Source: JBBQKP01 sp038326995 (GTDB lineage: Bacteria; Planctomycetota; Phycisphaerae; Tepidisphaerales; Tepidisphaeraceae). From it: a stretch of DNA of 17,139 bases. The notes under the pieces were generated by a model. That model had not been told where the DNA came from and ran no database searches. It saw only the letters and a list, made by a program, of their open reading frames with translations. Below, one piece after another: positions 1 to 8,364 of this stretch. A program made the translations under genes and the position numbers. Within the stretch, counting starts at the first letter, position 1; every line of letters starts with the position of its first letter. Location: positions 1 to 17,139 of the forward strand of contig JBBQKP010000060.1 in NCBI GenBank assembly GCA_038326995.1, read 5' to 3'.

Positions 1-1125
1 CTGCGCGATCGCGGCGAGCACATTATCTTGCTGCAGCCCGTGACGAGCGCGGAGGACAAGAAGCCGTTTTGGAAAACCGACCTGAGTTTCGGACCGAGCC
101 AGAGCGACATTCAGAGTTTTACGAATCAGCTTGCGGTCATGTTGCGGGCGGGCATCTCGCTGCGCGCGGGCGTCGAGGGCATCGCAGATCAGACGGTCAA
201 CCCGAAGTTCAAAACGATGCTCGAGCGGATCAAGTCAGACCTTGAAAGTGGTAAACAATTTTCGGATGCGCTTTCGCGTTATCCAAAAAAATTCGGGCCG
301 CTTTACATCAACATGGTGAAGGCCAGTGAGATGAGCGGCGGGCTCTCGAAAATGCTCGATCGAATCAGCATCTACCTGATGCAACAGATCGAAACGCAGC
401 GAATGGTGACTGGCGCGATGATCTATCCGGGCATCATCGGCACGCTCGCCATCGGCACGGCGATTTTCATGCTGACGTTCGTCCTTCCGCGCTTCATGGT
501 CATGTTCAAGGGCAAGGAAAGTGTCTTGCCTCTGCCGACAAAAATGCTGTTGGCGACCAGTGAGTTCATGACCAACTACTGGTACCTGATTCTTCTGGGC
601 CTGGTGGTGGGTGTGTGGGGCTTTGTCATGGGCCTGCGAACGACGGCGGGTCGCGACGCGTTCGACCTTGCGAAGCTGAAGGTTCCGCTGTTCAAGAAAC
701 TCTTTCGCGCGCTCTACATTCAGCGCTCATTGCACACCATGGGGCAGTTGATTAACGCGGGCGTGCCGATGCTCGACACCGTCGCAATCACCGCGGACAT
801 CAGCGGGAATGTGTACTACAAACGGCTCTGGCACAGCGTGCACACCGCGATCAAGCAGGGCAAAAAAATCAGCGTGCCTTTACAGAACAACAAGATGCTT
901 CCCAAGAGCGTGATTCAGATGGTCTGTGCGGGCGAAGAGTCGGGCAAATTGGGCGAAGTGCTGGACGAAGTCAGCGAGTTCTATAAGCGCGAACTCACCG
1001 CGGCGATCAAGACGGCCACCAGTATGATCGAGCCCATCATGATCGTCTGCATGGGCGGCCTGGTCGGCTTTATCGCGATGTCGATCATTCTTCCGATCTT
1101 CAAAATGAGCCAAATCATGAAGTAG
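1..1125 (+). CDS. Type II secretion / type IV pilus inner-membrane platform protein (GspF/PilC family), 5' end cut by window
   Basis: The frame is open from base 1, and the first residues (LRDRGEHIILLQPV) look like the end of the small N-terminal GspF region, so the true start lies upstream; the TTG at base 28 is not a credible start. Counting from base 1, 374 residues are visible. Two T2SSF helical domains can be seen, about residues 36-160 and 237-365. Both have the family pattern of a cytoplasmic helical bundle with an LxxG(V/I)xLxxGV-like motif (MLRAGISLRAGVEGI and LINAGVPMLDTVAI). Hydrophobic segments lie near residues 140-166, 193-212 and 343-367. GspF/PilC proteins sit in the inner membrane and couple the assembly ATPase to pseudopilin or pilin polymerisation. 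The sequence alone does not separate a GspF from a PilC role, because neighbours upstream are outside the window. No terminator is visible after the TAG stop. Confidence 0.93.
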   Translation: MRDRGEHIILLQPVTSAEDKKPFWKTDLSFGPSQSDIQSFTNQLAVMLRAGISLRAGVEGIADQTVNPKFKTMLERIKSDLESGKQFSDALSRYPKKFGPLYINMVKASEMSGGLSKMLDRISIYLMQQIETQRMVTGAMIYPGIIGTLAIGTAIFMLTFVLPRFMVMFKGKESVLPLPTKMLLATSEFMTNYWYLILLGLVVGVWGFVMGLRTTAGRDAFDLAKLKVPLFKKLFRALYIQRSLHTMGQLINAGVPMLDTVAITADISGNVYYKRLWHSVHTAIKQGKKISVPLQNNKMLPKSVIQMVCAGEESGKLGEVLDEVSEFYKRELTAAIKTATSMIEPIMIVCMGGLVGFIAMSIILPIFKMSQIMK

Positions 1126-1255
1126 GCGGTCGATACGAGAATCACGTCGCGATGCGTTCGGACCGGGCATTGCGGGCGTAACAGATGGGACAAAATTCCT
1201 CGCTTACCACGATTGTTCGGGCAAAGCGCGACGATGCACACAAAATAGTGTTTGA

Positions 1256-1326
1256 TATAAAATTTAACTAAGCATGATGTAGCGGCCCGAAGTTGCGAGG
1301 TGATGCCGGAACGGCGTGAGCCTCGC
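1256..1326 (+). promoter_or_regulatory. Possible promoter box and structured leader ahead of the giant surface-protein gene
   Basis: An AT-rich stretch contains TATAAA (1256-1261) as a possible -10 box, but no convincing -35 box sits at 16-18 bp. Downstream, GCGAGG (1295-1300) pairs with CCTCGC (1321-1326), and inside it GCCG (1305-1308) pairs with CGGC (1312-1315) around a GAA loop. The internal loop TGAT / GTGAG could form tandem G-A pairs. The structure ends 26 nt before the ATG. It could be a leader RNA element or chance. No known riboswitch class is recognised. Confidence 0.25.
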
Positions 1327-1352
1327 GCGTCGATCGACAAGTCCGAGGGAAC

Positions 1353-4300
1353 ATGATGGGGCTGAAAATGAATGAGAGAACAGTTAGAAAAATGCAACCA
1401 CAAAAAGCCAGGCCGCCCGCCCGACTGATTGCCGTGCGAAGTCAGTTACAGGAACTCGAGCCCCGGCGATTGATGACGTTTGCCATCACCGCGGCAAGTC
1501 CGTTTAACGGTCAGTACAACACGCCCGTAGCGTCGAACGTCGTAATCACGGTAGATCGGTCGCTCAATTTGTCGACAATCACCGGCACGACGGTGGAATT
1601 ATTGAACGAGCAGAATCAGATCGTGCCGTCGCTGATCACGTATAACGCGACGACTCGTCAGATCACGATCGACCCGACGGCGAATCTGCCGGTCAGCAAC
1701 GGGTTTTACACGGTAAAGCTTGCGTCTGGACCTTCAGGAGTGCGTGCATCAGATGGTCAACAGCTAAACGGGGATTTCAGATACACCTTTACGACAGGTC
1801 GCCCGGGGTTTCAGGAACAGACTCTATTTCAGAGCAGAGTGACGAGTCCGACGGCGCTGCGGTTCGCGTCGGACGGCCGGGTGTTTGTGGCTGAGAAGAG
1901 TGGCATCGTGCGAGTCTTCTCATCTGCCGCTGACACGTCGAACGGCACCGTGTTCGCCGATCTACGCACCTCGGTTCACAACTTCTGGGATCGCGGGCTG
2001 CTGGGGCTTGAACTGCACCCGAATTTCCCGCAGACGCCTTTTGTCTATGTACTGTACACCTACGACGCAGACAGGGGCCAGACCGCGCCGAAGTTCGGCA
2101 TTGCCGGGGCGACCAATGACCCGGACGTTCCCAACTCCGCCAACAGCGGCACGGCGACCGTGTCGGGGCGGCTTTCACGTCTGACCGCCAGCGGAAATAC
2201 CGCGGTCGCCAATTCCGAGCGGGTGCTGATCAACGATTGGGAGACTCAGTTCCCAAGCCACAGCGTCGGCGATCTGAAATTCGGCCCCGATGGATTTCTT
2301 TACGCCACCGGCGGAGATGGTGCTTCGTTCAATTTTGTCGACACCGGCCAGACCGGAAATCCGTTTAACGAGCCCGCAGGCTTCAGAGGCGCGCTGAGGT
2401 CGCAATCGGTACTCAACATAAACGGAGATACGAAGCAAAGCGGCACGTTCATTCGCATCGATCCTGAGACGGGGCTCGGAGTCGCGGGCAATCCCTACTT
2501 CGGGCAAACCGGGCGTGATGCCGAAGCGCAGCGATCAATCGCGTTTGGTCTGCGGAATCCGTACCGATTTGCATTTCGGCCCGGCACGAACGAGGCGTAC
2601 ATCGCCGATGTCGGCTGGAATGCATGGGAAGAAATCAATCGCGTCACCTCTCTCACGCCCGCAAACAGTGCGCAAAACTTCGGCTGGCCTGCATTCGAAG
2701 GGTCCGTTCAGCAGCCCGGCTATGCCGCGACCAACAACGCGACGCTCACCTTCCTCTACGATAATCCTTCTCTCACGACTCAGCCTTTCTACGCATACCG
2801 CCACGACACGGCGGTTGTCCCCGGCTCGGGCGAGCCGACCGGCGGGAGCGCGATCACCGGAATCGCATTTTATCCCGATCAGGGCGTCTATCCGACGAGC
2901 ATGCAGGGTGCGCTCTTCTTCGCCGACTTTGCCCGCAATCGCATCTGGTTTATGACCAAAGGCCCTGACGGGCAGATCAATCCTGCCTCGCGGCAAACGC
3001 TCTTTAACGGCAATCAACCAGTTGACCTTCAAGTCGGCCCCGACGGATTGCTCTACTATACCAGCATCTACACCAATAGCATTCGGCGGCTGAACTTCAC
3101 GGGCACCAACCGCCCGCCCATTGCCAATCTCACTGCCGCACCCACATCCGGCAGTGCGCCCCTGACCGTCAGTTTCAGTGCGGTAGGAAGTTCTGATCCG
3201 GACCCGAATCAGACGCTTAGTTATGCCTGGGATCTCGACGGCGACGGTGATTTTGACGATTCAATCGCGCCCACCGTCAATTACGTCTATTCGGCGGCGG
3301 GAAACTATTTCGTGCGGCTGCGAGTGACGGATTCGCTCGGCCTGTCCGACGTGGTGTTCACCGACATCAGCGCCAATAACACCGCCCCGGTGGCGCGCAT
3401 CGACTCACCCAACTTTGGTGCCAATTGGTTCGTCGGGCAGACGATTAATCTCACCGGCTCCGCGACGGACGCAGAAGAAGGAACCATTCCCGGAACGCGT
3501 TTACGCTGGAGCGTCAATCTCATCCACGGCAACGAGATCGACCCGACCAACTTCCATTCACACGCGATCACGTCGTTCACGGGTGCGACCGGAAGCTTCA
3601 GCGCGCCCGACCACGAATGGCCGAGCTGGATCGAGCTAAGGCTTACCGCGACGGACGCAAGTGGGCTTACGAATACGGCGGTTCGTCGGTTTGATCCGCG
3701 AACGGCGTCGCTCAATTTTACATCAAGTCCGTCTGGGCTTTCGGTCTCGGTAAACGGGGCGAACTTCGTGACGCCGTTCTCTCGCACGGTGATTGCGGGC
3801 AGCACCAACACGATCGAAGGGCTCTCGCCGCAGGTTCTTTCGGGGGTGAGTTACGCGTTTGATTCATGGAACATAGGCGGATCGCGTGGGCAGAATTATG
3901 TCGCGCCGACATCAGGCAATGCGAGCCTGTTGGCGACGTATTCGGTTCCGCCGCCGCCGCTCGCACCATCGGGCTTTCGAGTCGTGGCGATCGACCCTTG
4001 GTTCGTCGATCTGGCGTGGAATGACAACAGCACGAACGAGACGGCATTCGTTGTCGAAAGACGAGACAACGGCGGAAACTGGGCGGTCGTCAATTCGCAG
4101 ATCACGCGAAATTCTGTCACATATCGCGATTTCGGCGTCAGGCCTGGCAATAGCTATCAGTATCGCGTGTCGGCCGCAGGGACGGGTGAAAGTTCCGCGC
4201 CCAGCGCGACCGCGTCGGCACAGACGCCCTCGATCACACCTCCGCCGCCGTCGGCTCTCACCGCAGTCGCCGTCGCGTCAGGCCGCGTTGAACTCAACTG

Positions 4301-6233
4301 GCGTGACAACAGCCCCAACGAGTCGGGTTTCATCGTGCAGCGCCGCTTTGGCACCGATGCGTGGATGACACTCTCGACACAAAGCGCTAATGCGACGCGC
4401 TATCTCGACACCACCACGATCGCCGGGACGAGTTACACGTATCGCGTGTTCGCACAGAACTTTGCCGGCGATTCAATTCCGACCAATGAGGTGGTCGTTG
4501 ACACGGCACAGATTCAGCTCACCCCTTCGCAGGCCACTGGGCTCAGGGGCACGATCATCAACTCGACGCGGATTGATTTGTCCTGGTCGGACAACAGCAC
4601 GACCGAAACGGGTTTCCGCGTTGAGCGGCGAATCGCCACCACGGGTACTTATGTGGTCTTGGGAACCCTCCCCTCAAACATCACAACCTTCACCGACAAC
4701 AATGCCGTGCTCTTGGAGGTATACGACTATCGCATCATCGCATTCAATGCGAGTGGCAATGCGCCCTCGAGCAACGTGGTGACGATCGGTACAGTCAACC
4801 CCGCAATCCCCGCCGCGGCGTCGGCGCTGACTGCCACCTCCACCGACTGGACCGTCTCGATTGATTGGACCGACAACGCCGACAACGACACACGTTACGT
4901 GCTTCAGCGTCGAGCGGGGAATGGAACGCAGTGGGTGAACCGTATCATTCTGACTGGAAACACCGAATCGTATGTCGATATCGACGTGGTTCCGGGTGCG
5001 ACCTATATTTACCGCGTCCTGGCGGGGAACGATGTCGGCAACGGCGCGCCCAGCAATGAGACGACGGTTACCACGAGAAGCGTGAGCTATCCGTATCTCC
5101 CTGACACGCCCGCGGACCTGCTGGCCCTGGCGACGGGCCCGACGAGTATCAGGCTGAACTGGCTCGACAACAGTGTGAACGAAACGGGCTTCCGAGTTCA
5201 ACGCCGACAAGGCGGCGAGTTCGTCAACATCGCGACCCTGCCCGCAGGCGCGAATACTTACGACGACACTTCAGTGCTCGCATCGCAGACTTACGAATAC
5301 CGAATCACCGCGTTCAATGCGGTCTCAGAAAAGATTGGCTACTACTACACGCAGTTCGTCACCACGCCCCGCTCGGGAGGCGCTGTTGAAGGTGACGGCC
5401 TGGCTGTGACATATTTCAACAACATCGATTTCACCGGGACTTCGGTCACGCGTGTCGACAGCACCATCAACTTCAACTGGCAAACGGGCTCGCCTGATTC
5501 ACGCATTGCGCCAACGACCTTCAGTGCGCGCTACACAGGCGAAGTGCTGATACCGACCACCGGCACTTACACCTTCAGCACCGATTCAGACGACGGCACG
5601 CGGCTGTGGATCAATGACCAGCAGATCATCAACCGCTGGCAAGATCAGGGGCCGACGGAAATCAATGCGACGCCCATAACACTCACGGGTGGACAGCGGT
5701 ACACCATTCGACTCGATTACTACAACAACGGCGGCGGCGCTTCGAATCGTCTTCGCTGGACCGGGCCGGGAATTTCCAGACAGATCATTCCGCGCGTCAA
5801 TTTGTTTAGCGGTGTCTCGGCAGACATCGCCAGGCGATTGGACGGCACGATCATCGGCACGGGCGGGTCGTTTCAGAACAATCCCAACACGTCGGACCGC
5901 GCCTTCGACGGCGACCTCGCGACCATCTACGACGCACCCATCCCGCTCGCATGGATCGGACTCGATCTGGGCTTCGCCCGAAGCATCAGCGAAATTCGAT
6001 ACGCCCCGCGCGGCGACCTCCCGGGCCGAATGGTCGGCGGAAGATTCCAGGTTTCCAATGACCCGCTTTTCTTGTCGGGCATCGTCGATATCGGCGGGAT
6101 CAATACCGCACCTGCCGCCAACACGCTGACGCAGCTCGCAGTCAGCGTTCAGGGAACTTGGCGCTACGTTCGGTATCTCGCACCTGATAACGGCTGGGGC
6201 AACATCGCCGAGCTCGAGTTTTACGGGCAGTAG
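1353..6233 (+). CDS. Giant secreted multidomain protein: LEPR motif, GSDH-type propeller, PKD, five FN3, PA14, F5/8C-like domain
   Basis: The protein has 1,626 residues. The basic N-terminus carries LEPRRLM (residues 35-41), a marker of planctomycete extracellular proteins. An SbsA-type Ig-like (Big_5) domain spans about 44-150. A glucose/sorbosone dehydrogenase (GSDH) beta-propeller spans about 155-580. Its H303-x-x-G-x-L-x-x-GPDG motif matches the catalytic-His region of soluble PQQ glucose dehydrogenase, and GLRNPYRFAF is also present. A PKD domain follows (586-675, with DLDGDGDFDD), then an Ig-like region (676-865). Five FN3 domains begin near 866, 963, 1058, 1150 and 1248, four with a W-x-DNS-type motif and the fourth with WTDNADND. 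PA14 spans about 1346-1485 and an F5/8C-like sugar-binding domain about 1500-1626. GAGGGA sits just upstream of the start; ATG 1353, 1356 and 1368 are all possible. Likely role (inference): surface oxidoreductase or binding protein acting on polysaccharides. No sortase or PEP-CTERM tail is seen, and the export route is unknown. Confidence 0.93.
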   Translation: MMGLKMNERTVRKMQPQKARPPARLIAVRSQLQELEPRRLMTFAITAASPFNGQYNTPVASNVVITVDRSLNLSTITGTTVELLNEQNQIVPSLITYNATTRQITIDPTANLPVSNGFYTVKLASGPSGVRASDGQQLNGDFRYTFTTGRPGFQEQTLFQSRVTSPTALRFASDGRVFVAEKSGIVRVFSSAADTSNGTVFADLRTSVHNFWDRGLLGLELHPNFPQTPFVYVLYTYDADRGQTAPKFGIAGATNDPDVPNSANSGTATVSGRLSRLTASGNTAVANSERVLINDWETQFPSHSVGDLKFGPDGFLYATGGDGASFNFVDTGQTGNPFNEPAGFRGALRSQSVLNINGDTKQSGTFIRIDPETGLGVAGNPYFGQTGRDAEAQRSIAFGLRNPYRFAFRPGTNEAYIADVGWNAWEEINRVTSLTPANSAQNFGWPAFEGSVQQPGYAATNNATLTFLYDNPSLTTQPFYAYRHDTAVVPGSGEPTGGSAITGIAFYPDQGVYPTSMQGALFFADFARNRIWFMTKGPDGQINPASRQTLFNGNQPVDLQVGPDGLLYYTSIYTNSIRRLNFTGTNRPPIANLTAAPTSGSAPLTVSFSAVGSSDPDPNQTLSYAWDLDGDGDFDDSIAPTVNYVYSAAGNYFVRLRVTDSLGLSDVVFTDISANNTAPVARIDSPNFGANWFVGQTINLTGSATDAEEGTIPGTRLRWSVNLIHGNEIDPTNFHSHAITSFTGATGSFSAPDHEWPSWIELRLTATDASGLTNTAVRRFDPRTASLNFTSSPSGLSVSVNGANFVTPFSRTVIAGSTNTIEGLSPQVLSGVSYAFDSWNIGGSRGQNYVAPTSGNASLLATYSVPPPPLAPSGFRVVAIDPWFVDLAWNDNSTNETAFVVERRDNGGNWAVVNSQITRNSVTYRDFGVRPGNSYQYRVSAAGTGESSAPSATASAQTPSITPPPPSALTAVAVASGRVELNWRDNSPNESGFIVQRRFGTDAWMTLSTQSANATRYLDTTTIAGTSYTYRVFAQNFAGDSIPTNEVVVDTAQIQLTPSQATGLRGTIINSTRIDLSWSDNSTTETGFRVERRIATTGTYVVLGTLPSNITTFTDNNAVLLEVYDYRIIAFNASGNAPSSNVVTIGTVNPAIPAAASALTATSTDWTVSIDWTDNADNDTRYVLQRRAGNGTQWVNRIILTGNTESYVDIDVVPGATYIYRVLAGNDVGNGAPSNETTVTTRSVSYPYLPDTPADLLALATGPTSIRLNWLDNSVNETGFRVQRRQGGEFVNIATLPAGANTYDDTSVLASQTYEYRITAFNAVSEKIGYYYTQFVTTPRSGGAVEGDGLAVTYFNNIDFTGTSVTRVDSTINFNWQTGSPDSRIAPTTFSARYTGEVLIPTTGTYTFSTDSDDGTRLWINDQQIINRWQDQGPTEINATPITLTGGQRYTIRLDYYNNGGGASNRLRWTGPGISRQIIPRVNLFSGVSADIARRLDGTIIGTGGSFQNNPNTSDRAFDGDLATIYDAPIPLAWIGLDLGFARSISEIRYAPRGDLPGRMVGGRFQVSNDPLFLSGIVDIGGINTAPAANTLTQLAVSVQGTWRYVRYLAPDNGWGNIAELEFYGQ

Positions 6234-6234
6234 A

Positions 6235-6252
6235 ATTTGTGTCGACACAAAT
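6235..6252. repeat. Perfect 18-bp palindrome just after the giant gene
   Basis: ATTTGTGTCGACACAAAT reads the same on both strands and begins one base after the TAG stop at 6231-6233. It could be a hairpin (7-bp stem, TCGA loop) or an operator for a dimeric regulator. No T-run follows, so it is not a classical intrinsic terminator. Confidence 0.7.
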
Positions 6253-6357
6253 GATGTATTGATTTAGAGCAGACTTCATCAACCTGGCGAACCAATTGCC
6301 CCGGCCGTTTCGACTACGGGCCGCGATCGGGTACTTTGTATACCGCTCGCGCTGGGT

Positions 6358-6384
6358 TTGCCCACGGGTTTAGCCTGTGGGCAA
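6358..6384. repeat. REP-like hairpin with 11-bp stem
   Basis: TTGCCCACGGG (6358-6368) pairs with CCTGTGGGCAA (6374-6384) around the loop TTTAG, with a single G-T wobble. No U-tract follows. The form (GGGTTT then CC on the other arm) resembles the palindrome at 15908-15925, which suggests a dispersed palindromic repeat. It may also help end transcription of the upstream gene. Confidence 0.6.
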
Positions 6385-6414
6385 TTACGTATGCTAGTTC
6401 AGGCGCTCTAGCAG

Positions 6415-6494
6415 TCGAACAACGGGTCGAACAACGGGTCGAACAACGGGTCGAATGATGGGGTCGAATGATGGGGTCGAATTATGGGTCGAAC
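6415..6494. repeat. 12-13 bp tandem array running into the start codon of the Lpt-type gene
   Basis: There are three identical 12-mers TCGAACAACGGG (6415, 6427, 6439), then two identical 13-mers TCGAATGATGGGG (6451, 6464), then TCGAATTATGGG (6477-6488) and a partial copy TCGAAC. The ATG at 6484 lies inside the last full copy, so ATGGGTCGAA is both repeat and first codons. The GGGG in each 13-mer is the only purine-rich stretch close to the start. Confidence 0.9.
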
Positions 6495-8211
6495 GCTTTT
6501 CAAATACATCTTTCTCGATTTGCTGAAAATTTTCCTGCTCGCCTCGACGGCGATCGCGGGAATCATGAGCTTTGCCGGCCTGCTCAGGCCACTCACGCAG
6601 CACAACCTTGCCGGCTCGCAAGTGCTGGAGCTGCTCGGGTATTTTCTCCCGGCCATGACGAATTATTCCTGGCCCGTCGCGGCGCTTTTCGCCACGACGT
6701 TCGTGTACGGCAGGCTCAGTGCGGACAACGAGCTGACGGCCTGTCGCGGCGCGGGCATCGGCTGGTTCGCGCTGTATTCGCCGGCGATTTTGCTGGGACT
6801 AATTGTTTCGGCGATCAGCCTGATTTTCTTGTGGTTCATCGTCCCCTGGGCGTTTTTGCGTGCGGAAGTGGTTGTGAAATCGAATCTCGCGCAGCTGGTC
6901 GCGTCGCAGATCGATCAGAGCCAGAAGATCAATCTCGATCTGCAGGGGCGTCACAATGTGATTTTCGCACGCAGCGCCGACGTCATGCAACTGCCCCCGG
7001 AAATGAAGAACGTGCAGGCGGTGAGGCTCAACGACGTGGCGATCGTGGACTATCTTTTACAGCCCGATGAGAACGCGCCGCTGATACCGGCTAATTTCTA
7101 TACCGCCCGGTCGGCGACCGTGTTGATCACGTCGCCGACCGACGGCGAGCAGGACGTGCAGATCGAAGTGAGGCTGGAGGATGGCGCGAAAATCCCGAAC
7201 GTGCCTGACATTGATATCGAAGAGTCTGAGCCGGGCGTAGATGCAAAAATGTCCGATCAGCTGATTTTCCGCGCCAGTATCAGCACACAGGTGTTTGGGC
7301 CTTACCCGCTGCCTAGCCCCGTTAGGGAGACCGCGCGGTTCATGGACGTTCGAAGGCTTCTCGACCTCCAAAACGACCCGGCCAAGGGACGAAGAATCGG
7401 CAAGCTGAAGGATGAATTAGTAAGATTCGACCAGCAGACGCGGTTTCAGAAATATCTCGAAGAGCAATTTTCTTCCGGGCCTCGTAGCGTGGCCCTGGAT
7501 TCGGGGACTGAAATTCTTCGAATCACCGCGGGCAAGAAGAAGCCCAGATGGCGCGAACACAGGATGTTCATTACTGCGGGTGAGCCCGACTCGCCTGGTG
7601 TGCGGATTGAGCAGATCAAGGGTTTTGAGCTGTTTGATGCGCGAGCACGTGTCGTGCGCTTCGAGGTGCTGCCCGACAGCGAGCGAGGCTTGCTGACAAT
7701 CAGCATGGACCTGGAAGACGTCGTTATTGAAAGCGGGCAGGCCGCAATCGCGCACCGCAATCTAAATCGCCGCATCACCATTGCGATGCCACCGGATCTC
7801 GCGAAGTTGAACGACACGCCGGTCGCTGATTACTTGCTGGGCCAGACAACCGACGAGCAGAAAGATCGGCTCAAGTATGAACTGGTTCGTCAGCAGAATG
7901 GCATTACGAGCGAGCTGCACAGCCGCGTTGCGTTCGCATTCAGTTCGCTGGTGCTTGTGATCATCGGGGCGTCTTTGGGTATGGAGCTTCGCAGCGGGAA
8001 TTTCGTAACCGCGTTTGCCGTCAGCGTCGTGCCCGCGCTGCTGTGCATCGTCCTGATCGTGACGGGCCAGCACATGTCGCAGAACATCCCGCGTGTCCTT
8101 CCCCAATCATTTTCTAATCCGCTTCAGTTGGGCGTGTGGCTGATGTGGAGCGGCAATTTCATCGTCTTCTGGGCGGGAGCGGTGCTGTTCTGGCGGCTGC
8201 GGCGAACGTAG
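6484..8211 (+). CDS. LptF/LptG (YjgP/YjgQ) family lipopolysaccharide export permease, enlarged periplasmic domain
   Basis: The product has 575 residues. Transmembrane helices lie near 12-34, 51-75 and 97-122, with the conserved motif YGRLSADNELTACRGAGIG (75-93), and three more lie in the C-terminal part (about 480-575). This is the three plus three layout of LptF/LptG, where a periplasmic jellyroll joins the two halves. Here the loop is about 350 residues and the whole protein is roughly 200 residues longer than the usual ~360. In Gram-negative cells LptF and LptG pair in the LptB2FG ABC transporter that extracts LPS from the inner membrane; which of the two this is cannot be told. An in-frame TGA at 6469 rules out an earlier start, and the hydrophobic N-terminus supports ATG 6484, which lies inside a tandem repeat without a standard Shine-Dalgarno. 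No partner permease is in the window. Confidence 0.9.
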   Translation: MGRTLFKYIFLDLLKIFLLASTAIAGIMSFAGLLRPLTQHNLAGSQVLELLGYFLPAMTNYSWPVAALFATTFVYGRLSADNELTACRGAGIGWFALYSPAILLGLIVSAISLIFLWFIVPWAFLRAEVVVKSNLAQLVASQIDQSQKINLDLQGRHNVIFARSADVMQLPPEMKNVQAVRLNDVAIVDYLLQPDENAPLIPANFYTARSATVLITSPTDGEQDVQIEVRLEDGAKIPNVPDIDIEESEPGVDAKMSDQLIFRASISTQVFGPYPLPSPVRETARFMDVRRLLDLQNDPAKGRRIGKLKDELVRFDQQTRFQKYLEEQFSSGPRSVALDSGTEILRITAGKKKPRWREHRMFITAGEPDSPGVRIEQIKGFELFDARARVVRFEVLPDSERGLLTISMDLEDVVIESGQAAIAHRNLNRRITIAMPPDLAKLNDTPVADYLLGQTTDEQKDRLKYELVRQQNGITSELHSRVAFAFSSLVLVIIGASLGMELRSGNFVTAFAVSVVPALLCIVLIVTGQHMSQNIPRVLPQSFSNPLQLGVWLMWSGNFIVFWAGAVLFWRLRRT

Positions 8212-8227
8212 ACGCGCGTCAGCAGTG

Positions 8228-8318
8228 TGCATTGCGCGGGTGTCAGGCGCGGGTGTCAGGCGCGGGTGTCAGGCGTGGGTGACAGGCGCGGGTGACAGGC
8301 GCGCGTGACAGACTCGCG
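8228..8318. repeat. 13-bp tandem array, seven copies, between the Lpt-type gene and the next gene
   Basis: Consensus TGTCAGGCGCGGG, copies starting at 8228 (degenerate), 8241, 8254, 8267, 8280, 8293 and 8306. Copies 2 and 3 are identical. Later copies change TGTC to TGAC, and the last ends in ACTCGCG, so divergence increases at both ends. It starts 17 nt after the stop codon and ends 46 nt before the next ATG. Confidence 0.9.
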
Positions 8319-8364
8319 TGGATTTGGCCTAATCGGGAAGACTGGGTAAAAGAGAGATCGACCG

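Noticed and set aside
6358..6384. Classical intrinsic terminator for the giant gene
   Set aside because: The stem is strong, but no U-tract follows on the plus strand, so it is listed as a palindromic repeat instead.
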